From: Saprospiraceae bacterium
GTDB taxonomy: Bacteria > Bacteroidota > Bacteroidia > Chitinophagales > Saprospiraceae
Length of the DNA: 8,551 nucleotides
Direction of reading: 5' to 3'
Assembly: GCA_020436955.1 (NCBI GenBank)
Contig: JAGQWW010000097.1
Coordinates: forward strand, 1 to 8,551
In this document: in pieces, positions 1 to 5,011 of the stretch
Position numbering within the stretch: position 1 is the stretch's first letter
Layout: the number at the start of each line of letters is the position of its first letter
Program-made: the position numbers and the translations under genes
Notes under the pieces: model-generated
Databases searched by the model: none
What the model saw: only the letters and a program-made list of their open reading frames with translations
What the model was told of the DNA's origin: nothing

Positions 1-981
1 CGATTTAATTCACCGCTCACTAGAAATCCTTTAGATGAAAGTTTTGAAAATAAAAAAGGTACAGCATCTGAAAGGAATCTTATGCTGTTGGCCTTATTAA
101 AAGAGCATGGTGTAAAGGCTTACCCTGTCTTGGTTAGCAGTCTGGAAAATGGTAAACCTGTAACAAATTATCCTTTCCTCTCCCAGTTTGACCACGTGAT
201 TGTTTATACAGAGTTGGACGGAAAAGGAAATTTTATTGATATCACAAATTCTATGTTGCCTTGCAACATGCCGGATCCCGATGCTATGAATAAAGCCGGC
301 TTAATGATCACCGATGAGACTGTTGGGTGGGTAGAATTAAAACCTGAAGCTGCATCGGCAAAGTTATTATTCAATCTTTCCTTGACACCCGAAGGCAGGC
401 TATCAGGTGATCTTTCCACCAGCCACGAAGGGTATGACGCATATTTTGAAAGACTAAATTGGAAAAAAGATAAGGAAGGAAAGTTCTGGACTGAAAGGTT
501 ACAGTCTAATTTCCCGGATGCAAAAGCAACAGAAATTAAGTGCGAGGGAATAGAAAAAATTGAGGATCCCTTGATGACAAGTTGCCAAATTAATGTTGAG
601 GAGGCAGCAACAGTAGCAGGAGATATGATTTATCTATCGCCGATCATTTTCACTGATTTCAGCGAAAATCCATTTAAAAAAGAAACACGATTATTCCCTG
701 TAGAAAGAAGCTATCCAGTAAAGGAACAGGAGGTTATTAACCTTACCATCCCTGAAGGATATTCTATCGAATCATTGCCGGAAAGTGTCAACTTATCACT
801 TCCTAACAAATCTGCAAACTTTAAATACTTGGTAAATCCAAATGGAAATAAAATTCAGATTATTTCAAAAATCGAAATGTCTGATACTTTCTATGCTCCC
901 GATCAATACGGTGCCCTCAAAAATTTTATGGATATCATCGTCCAAAAGATGGGAGAACAGATTGTGCTAAAGAAAGCCTGA
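1..981 (+). CDS. DUF3857/transglutaminase-like protein, C-terminal part (5' end outside window)
   Basis: The frame is open from base 1 and ends at TGA 979-981, so about 326 C-terminal residues are visible. Family members of this type are usually about 640-680 residues, so roughly half is missing. Visible first is the end of a transglutaminase-core fold: a Gly-Thr-Ala-Ser segment (58-69), the helix LMLLALLKEHGVKAYPVLVS, then FDHVIV with the histidine at 193-195 and FIDIT with the aspartate at 238-240. The position that would carry the nucleophilic cysteine appears to be alanine (64-66), so peptide cross-linking or protease activity is unlikely. The remainder is a beta-rich C-terminal domain (RLFPVERSYPV; IPEGYSIESLP; YGALKNFMDII). 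Full-length relatives have a signal peptide and an N-terminal DUF3857 domain and are thought to be exported; neither end is visible here. The substrate is unknown. An ATG at 82 is only an internal methionine. Family assignment is fairly sure; function is not. Confidence 0.85.
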   Translation, partial: RFNSPLTRNPLDESFENKKGTASERNLMLLALLKEHGVKAYPVLVSSLENGKPVTNYPFLSQFDHVIVYTELDGKGNFIDITNSMLPCNMPDPDAMNKAGLMITDETVGWVELKPEAASAKLLFNLSLTPEGRLSGDLSTSHEGYDAYFERLNWKKDKEGKFWTERLQSNFPDAKATEIKCEGIEKIEDPLMTSCQINVEEAATVAGDMIYLSPIIFTDFSENPFKKETRLFPVERSYPVKEQEVINLTIPEGYSIESLPESVNLSLPNKSANFKYLVNPNGNKIQIISKIEMSDTFYAPDQYGALKNFMDIIVQKMGEQIVLKKA

Positions 982-988
982 TTTATCA

Positions 989-1024
989 ATTTACGGGTTA
1001 CGACGTAAATCGTAACCCGTAAAT
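989..1024. terminator. Perfect 15-bp hairpin between convergent genes, probable bidirectional terminator
   Basis: The arms 989-1003 (ATTTACGGGTTACGA) and 1010-1024 are exact reverse complements around a 6-nt loop, CGTAAA. The hairpin starts 8 nt after the DUF3857-type stop codon and ends 11 nt beyond the stop of the converging PIG-L gene, the usual place for a terminator shared by both strands. Neither side has a strong T-run, so it is not a textbook intrinsic terminator. The loop sequence CGTAAA also occurs in the right arm and is complementary to TTTACG in the left arm, so a smaller competing hairpin is possible. The structure is certain; its function is inferred from position. Confidence 0.6.
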
Positions 1025-1034
1025 CTAATTCCCC

Positions 1035-3545
1035 CTAAGGTATCGCTCTACCCAATGAAATCATATTGGTAAAGATTCGGTAGGCACCCGGTACTCCGGC
1101 CGGTAATTGCCTGAACCAGCTAAATCCGGTGTAGATAAAATATCCTTTGCCATAATTGGCTACGAGTGTACCACCTTCCTTTGGACTTTCACTCGGGTCA
1201 TTTGCACTAAAAATAGGGGTATAATGCTCATCCCATTCGTTCGCAAAATATAGTCCCCTTTCCTGTACCCAACCTTCAAAATCCTTTTCGGTAATCTTAT
1301 TGGGGTAATTCAAAATAGGATGCTCAGGGTTCAAGAATTTCACTGGTGCTTCCTCCACTGTAACACGGTCACGGGAAAGTTGGAACGGATAAGGTCCAAA
1401 TTCTTTTATGGGTAAATCCCAGGTTGTATTGTATTGTACTACCAGATTTCCACCTTCTTCTACGTATTGCATCAAGGCAGGCTGGGCAAACTTTAGTCGC
1501 TCGTGGGTATTGTAAGCTCTGATCCCCATTATCACAGCATCATACTGCTTTAGGTTTTCCAATTGCAAGTCTTTATCAGTCAATAGACTTACATCGTATC
1601 CAATCTGGACCAAACTTTGAGGCACTTCATCACCCGCACCCATAAAGTAAGCTACCTTGTTACCCGACTTTTTCAGGTTAATCTTTACCACCTTAGCCTT
1701 ACTTTTCCTCAAAACCGTTTGGGTGGGAATGTGGTCGTACTCTATGGTAATTATTTCCCTATCATAAGTCTTTCCATCCAATACCACGCGAGGCATTACA
1801 AAATCTACAGCTTGGTCTGCAGGTGGGTATAGTGCAAAATTAAACACCTGCTCTTCGCCCTTTAACTTCATGGAAAAATCAATGGACGCAGGTTCAACTT
1901 TCCAACCTTCTCCATGCGCCAGAGAGAGACTTCCTTCAATATTTTCTTCTCCTGCCTTTACCGTTACCTGGATGTTTTTTGGCTCATCAGAAGAAAACAC
2001 AACCACCTTGTCACCAAAATTGGCAAAAACCGGTGGTGTTATTTCAAAAGGACGATAAGTTTCCCCTTTTACCGGATCATCCTTTTTATATACTACATCT
2101 GTTTTGAAAGGAACTGAGACGCCTTCAATATTCCAGTTCCAAACAACCGTAAAATTATGTGGTGTTTCGGGCAATCCTCTTAATAGCTGATCTTTTACCG
2201 TAAAAGTACCCAACTCCCAATCTTCATTCAGCCAATATGGATTGGTAAATGGCATATCTGCCGGCAAGGTTAACGTCTTTTTGTATCCCCAATCTTCATT
2301 GGGAGTCATTACAATAGCAAAAGAGGTATCCCAACCCATTGGTTCAATGGAAATAGATTCCAAAACTACCTTACCTGATGCTCTGGTAATAGCTTCCAAA
2401 TTGAGTGCAACCGGACTGCCGGGAGTAGCTGAATAATCTGTTGCAACAGCTTCTGCAAATAAACCAAGACAGTCTTGGATGATATTTTTTACTTCCTTTT
2501 CCTTGATGTTTTTCCAATGACCGTCAGGTAATTTTCTAATCTGATTCAAAGCCTCTACAAGGGCAGGTACAGATTTCCCCGGATTGGCAAAATCAAAGTC
2601 CTTTTCAACCTTCGCAAGCAGGTCTTTTATCGGTTTACCACCTTTCACACGGGTCCAGGTGATGTCGATGCCACCAAAGATATCGTCCTTGTTTTCCGGC
2701 TTGGTGCCTTTCAAAAAATCAAGATATTCCATACTACTGCCTCGGGAACCATATCTACCCATACCCTGACACCTGTGCTGGCTTCGGCTTAATGCAGCAA
2801 TTTCATTATTGGACCTTCCTAGCAACGGATAATATACACCAACATCTAACGCCGCCATATTCGACTTGTCCACTTTTTCAAATGCTTCTCTGCCACCATA
2901 TTGCCACCAGGATGTATTGTAATAAAGGCGGGTTGGTTGCCATGGAGACACATATTTCAATTGCTCAGGATATGCATTTTTATCGCCCACCAAATCCCAG
3001 GCTTCCACTGACAAAACAGCAGATGCAGTGTGGTGTCCATGGGTACGTCCTGCAGAATTGTGATCAAATCGATTGATAATCACATCCGGCTTCCATTTTC
3101 TAATGGCCCATACCAAATCGCCCAGCACTTCTTTTTTATTCCAAACTTCAAGTGTTTCATCCGGATGTTTGGAATATCCAAAATCTATTGCTCTGCTAAA
3201 CATTTGGTTTCCACCATCAATGCGTCTGGCTGCCAACAACTCCTGGGTGCGCAGTAGCCCTAATAATTCCTGTATCTCAGTTCCAATAAGATTTTGGCCA
3301 CCATCACCACGGGTCAGCGAAATATATGCTACCTCAACCTTTTCTTCATTGGCCAGGTAAGATATCATGCTGGTATTTTCATCATCAGGATGGGCTGCCA
3401 CATACAATGCGGACGCCAACACCTGTGATTTTTGAATCTTTTGAAAAATTTCGGCTGAATTAGGTTGATCCGGAGCCTGTGCAAAAACCGATTGGTTCAC
3501 TAGGATTATCACTAAAAGTGATACCAGACGTAGCATTTGATTCAT
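1035..3545 (-). CDS. Exported PIG-L (LmbE-like) deacetylase with C-terminal ThuA/GATase1-like domain
   Basis: An 836-residue protein, predicted to hydrolyse N-acetyl groups, most likely from an N-acetylglucosaminyl-type sugar, in the periplasm or outside the cell. A signal peptide is clear: a hydrophobic core at residues 4-16, and a cut after VFA (22) or AQA (24). The PIG-L domain covers about 45-330. AHPDDE at 51-56 supplies zinc ligands His52 and Asp55 and the likely base Asp54; HGHH at 169-172 supplies the third ligand, His172; TRGDGGQN follows the first strand as in the family. Residues about 500-615 look like a beta-sandwich. From about 628 to the end is a ThuA/GATase1-like fold (YDAVIMGIRAYNTHERL, EEGGNLVVQYN). 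No lipobox or type IX sorting tail is seen. ATG 3545 was chosen; ATG 3536 is also possible. It lies 79 nt after ruvA. A weak TTTG/TTTG promoter-like pair on the minus strand (about 3618-3588) could give it its own start. The exact substrate cannot be told from sequence. Confidence 0.88.
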   Translation of the reverse strand: MNQMLRLVSLLVIILVNQSVFAQAPDQPNSAEIFQKIQKSQVLASALYVAAHPDDENTSMISYLANEEKVEVAYISLTRGDGGQNLIGTEIQELLGLLRTQELLAARRIDGGNQMFSRAIDFGYSKHPDETLEVWNKKEVLGDLVWAIRKWKPDVIINRFDHNSAGRTHGHHTASAVLSVEAWDLVGDKNAYPEQLKYVSPWQPTRLYYNTSWWQYGGREAFEKVDKSNMAALDVGVYYPLLGRSNNEIAALSRSQHRCQGMGRYGSRGSSMEYLDFLKGTKPENKDDIFGGIDITWTRVKGGKPIKDLLAKVEKDFDFANPGKSVPALVEALNQIRKLPDGHWKNIKEKEVKNIIQDCLGLFAEAVATDYSATPGSPVALNLEAITRASGKVVLESISIEPMGWDTSFAIVMTPNEDWGYKKTLTLPADMPFTNPYWLNEDWELGTFTVKDQLLRGLPETPHNFTVVWNWNIEGVSVPFKTDVVYKKDDPVKGETYRPFEITPPVFANFGDKVVVFSSDEPKNIQVTVKAGEENIEGSLSLAHGEGWKVEPASIDFSMKLKGEEQVFNFALYPPADQAVDFVMPRVVLDGKTYDREIITIEYDHIPTQTVLRKSKAKVVKINLKKSGNKVAYFMGAGDEVPQSLVQIGYDVSLLTDKDLQLENLKQYDAVIMGIRAYNTHERLKFAQPALMQYVEEGGNLVVQYNTTWDLPIKEFGPYPFQLSRDRVTVEEAPVKFLNPEHPILNYPNKITEKDFEGWVQERGLYFANEWDEHYTPIFSANDPSESPKEGGTLVANYGKGYFIYTGFSWFRQLPAGVPGAYRIFTNMISLGRAIP

Positions 3546-3604
3546 ATAAATTTCTTTTTAAAAGACCTTCAACTAACAGCAGGAATCCAAAAAGTGTTTG
3601 ATTT

Positions 3605-3623
3605 GGCTCTTCCCAAAAGAACC
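3605..3623 (-). terminator. Weak hairpin just after ruvA, possible attenuating terminator
   Basis: Read on the minus strand, the first base after the ruvA stop is followed by a 7-bp stem (GGTTCTT with AAGAGCC, including one G-U pair) and a 5-nt loop, TTGGG. There is no T-run directly behind it; a TTTTT run lies about 10 nt further on. It may reduce read-through from gldD-ruvA into the PIG-L gene. The rest of the 79-nt gap (3546-3624) shows only a poor -33/-7-like pair and no clear ribosome binding site. Confidence 0.3.
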
Positions 3624-3624
3624 T

Positions 3625-4221
3625 TTAACGCATCTGTTTCAAAACAAGTTTAATAATAGCTTCGGTGGTATTGGCTTCCGGGTTCTCTTGCATTATTTTC
3701 TGCAATAGCTTCTGTGCTTGAACTTTTGGCACCTGCAAGGTAACCAATGCAGCCAGTGCATCTTCTCTTAAACTTGCATTCCCTGAAGCCATTTCTGTTA
3801 CTGCTTCTCCGGAAGACTTTATCATTTTGTCTTTCAAATCCAGAATTATCTGCTTGGCTGTCTTGGCACCTACGCCTTTTACTCGTTTAAATGCATTTTC
3901 ATCCTCTCCAACGATGGCGGTCCTTACTTCTTCAGGAGTCATATGCGATAAAATAACACGCGCCGAATTGACACTAATTCCCTTTACATCAATAAGATTC
4001 AGGAAAATATTTCTTTCCAACTCATCAGCAAATCCATATAAGGAAGGCTGATAATCCTGCATATTGACATGGTAATAGGTATATAATTTCGCCCTTTCTT
4101 CCTTTTCAATTTTTGCATACGTATGTAGGCTGATATTGACCGCATACCCTACTCCATGGGCTTCTACGAAAATTTGTGTTGGCGTTTTATAGGTAATTTC
4201 TCCTTTGATATAAGCTATCAT
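3625..4221 (-). CDS. ruvA: Holliday junction branch migration protein RuvA
   Basis: RuvA binds four-way DNA junctions as a tetramer, loads the RuvB helicase rings and, with RuvC, resolves recombination intermediates in the cytoplasm. At 198 residues it has normal family length. Domain I (residues 1-64) is the OB fold, opening MIAYIKGEI and ending LYGF. Domain II carries two helix-hairpin-helix motifs, VKGIS at 79-83 and VKGVGAKTA at 114-122, which contact DNA backbones. A Ser/Glu/Ala-rich flexible linker (about 136-150) leads to domain III (about 152-198), which binds RuvB. The acidic-pin segment is unusual: QDYQPSLYGF stands where E. coli has EDAQLLYGF, so only one of the two pin acids is kept. 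The gene starts 10 nt after the gldD stop, so the two are almost certainly co-transcribed. No ruvB or ruvC is in the window, which is common in Bacteroidota. Confidence 0.95.
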   Translation of the reverse strand: MIAYIKGEITYKTPTQIFVEAHGVGYAVNISLHTYAKIEKEERAKLYTYYHVNMQDYQPSLYGFADELERNIFLNLIDVKGISVNSARVILSHMTPEEVRTAIVGEDENAFKRVKGVGAKTAKQIILDLKDKMIKSSGEAVTEMASGNASLREDALAALVTLQVPKVQAQKLLQKIMQENPEANTTEAIIKLVLKQMR

Positions 4222-4231
4222 AATTGTTTTT

Positions 4232-4822
4232 TCAATTGCTCCAGGTAAGGGTATTTATCATTTGCATTACATCGGCTTTTATAAACTCTGTTACCGGTGC
4301 AAGGGAGTCAGGTTTTGCTTGCGTATTAAAATACAATGCGCCTCTTAAAAAGTGCTTTTTACCATCCGTCAGATAAAATTGAAATGGGGAAGCAACAGGG
4401 CCCTCCATGTCAAATACAATCCCAGTGGTACCATCCGGTTTTTGGATGGGCAGCTCATCAATATAATTTGCCTTGACGTTATGTTTGCCTGCCAGATCAA
4501 ATGCATCGGCCTTCAAACCTTCCAATGCTTCAGGCGAATCAGCCTCCGAATAACTGCAATGGATTCGACTATCAAATTGTGGATAGTAAATATTGAACCA
4601 ACAAGGGTGCTTTGGTTTTTCCTCAAAAAAGAGTGTATCCTGCTCGATTTGAGCATAAACCGGCATTTCAAAATCAAAATCACAAAAGTCTTTTCCAAAA
4701 TCCTTGTAGGCATGATCTGGAAAATCTACCCTTGGAAATCCCCGTGGTTTAGGACTCAATACAGGATCTTCGCAAGAAGTGATGAAAAGCAGGCCGGAAA
4801 ACACAATTAAGAATAATCGCAT
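4232..4822 (-). CDS. gldD: Gliding motility lipoprotein GldD
   Basis: GldD is an envelope lipoprotein of Bacteroidota required for gliding and for a functional type IX secretion system in Flavobacterium johnsoniae. At 196 residues it matches the family. The N-terminus is a lipoprotein signal: MRLFL, a hydrophobic run, then the lipobox ITSC with the lipidated cysteine at 17. A proline-rich segment follows (PVLSPKPRGFPRVDFP), then the features that make the match: YKDFGKDFCDFDFEMP, HPCWFNIYYPQFDSRIHCSY, SPFQFYLTDGKKHFLRGALYF, and a C-terminal helix ending MINTLTW. Three cysteines besides the lipidated one (47, 74, 89) could form a disulfide. The ATG at 4822 is the only start that preserves the signal peptide. 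Upstream, TCATTTTG on the minus strand (4849-4842) resembles a -7 element with one mismatch; there is no clear Shine-Dalgarno sequence. The usual partner gldE is not beside it here, as the next gene is divergent. Confidence 0.88.
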   Translation of the reverse strand: MRLFLIVFSGLLFITSCEDPVLSPKPRGFPRVDFPDHAYKDFGKDFCDFDFEMPVYAQIEQDTLFFEEKPKHPCWFNIYYPQFDSRIHCSYSEADSPEALEGLKADAFDLAGKHNVKANYIDELPIQKPDGTTGIVFDMEGPVASPFQFYLTDGKKHFLRGALYFNTQAKPDSLAPVTEFIKADVMQMINTLTWSN

Positions 4823-4868
4823 AGTCGTTATTATTTCGGTGCAAAATGATAAGAAATTAACAACAAAA

Positions 4869-4929
4869 AAAATCGTTTGGACTCCCGTTCAGGGAATACA
4901 AAACATTCCGCTAATTTTGCGACGATTTT
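4869..4929. repeat. Two nested inverted repeats in the divergent intergenic region
   Basis: AAAATCGT (4869-4876) and ACGATTTT (4922-4929) form an 8-bp inverted repeat; inside it GGAAT (4893-4897) and ATTCC (4905-4909) form a second. Their centres lie within 2 nt of each other, and the outer pair brackets a -7-like promoter element. They could be an operator for one or both divergent genes, or chance in AT-rich DNA. Confidence 0.25.
4912..4919 (+). promoter_or_regulatory. Bacteroidota-type -7 element (TAATTTTG) upstream of the tandem ddl gene
   Basis: TAATTTTG matches the Bacteroidota sigma-ABfr -7 consensus TAnnTTTG exactly, and transcription would start near 4925, giving an untranslated leader of about 57-80 nt. 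The only clear TTTG for a -33 element (4876-4879) is 32 nt upstream, longer than the usual spacing of about 20, so the -33 box is poor or absent. The rest of the 181-nt divergent region (4823-5003) holds nested inverted repeats, an A-tract (4865-4872) and a short leader reading frame near the ddl start. Confidence 0.4.
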
Positions 4930-4981
4930 ACAGGTTAAAACCCTTTTTGCAAATCCTTCATTATTGACCCGGCATATATTA

Positions 4982-5011
4982 ATGCCAGACAATTTGGAAA
5001 ACTTTGATTAG
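4982..5011 (+). other. Nine-codon ATG frame overlapping the ddl start (leader peptide or broken ddl N-terminus)
   Basis: The only ATG just upstream of the tandem ddl gene opens a frame encoding MPDNLENFD, stopped by TAG at 5009-5011. It is one base out of register with ddl and overlaps its apparent TTG start at 5004. Removing one T from GATTAGA would join it directly to the ligase as MPDNLENFDRIGIFFGG, a natural-looking N-terminus. It may therefore be a one-base sequence error, a genuine frameshift, or a tiny leader that couples translation. Confidence 0.35.

Noticed and set aside
3073..3360. A 95-codon plus-strand frame opposite the PIG-L catalytic domain
   Set aside because: The opposite strand encodes the zinc-site motifs without interruption, and this frame has no recognisable protein features.
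4352..4810. A 152-codon open frame on the plus strand, opposite gldD
   Set aside because: It lies wholly antisense to a well-recognised GldD, its translation shows no known motif or secretion signal, and open frames of this size opposite AT-rich genes are common.
1035..4822. Considered whether gldD, ruvA and the PIG-L gene form a functional defence or secretion island
   Set aside because: RuvA is a housekeeping protein and the other two belong to common Bacteroidota families. There is no nuclease, toxin or mobile-element signature.
4961..5003. Possible riboswitch or structured leader before ddl
   Set aside because: The leader is short and AT-rich, and I see no stable conserved fold beyond the weak inverted repeats upstream.
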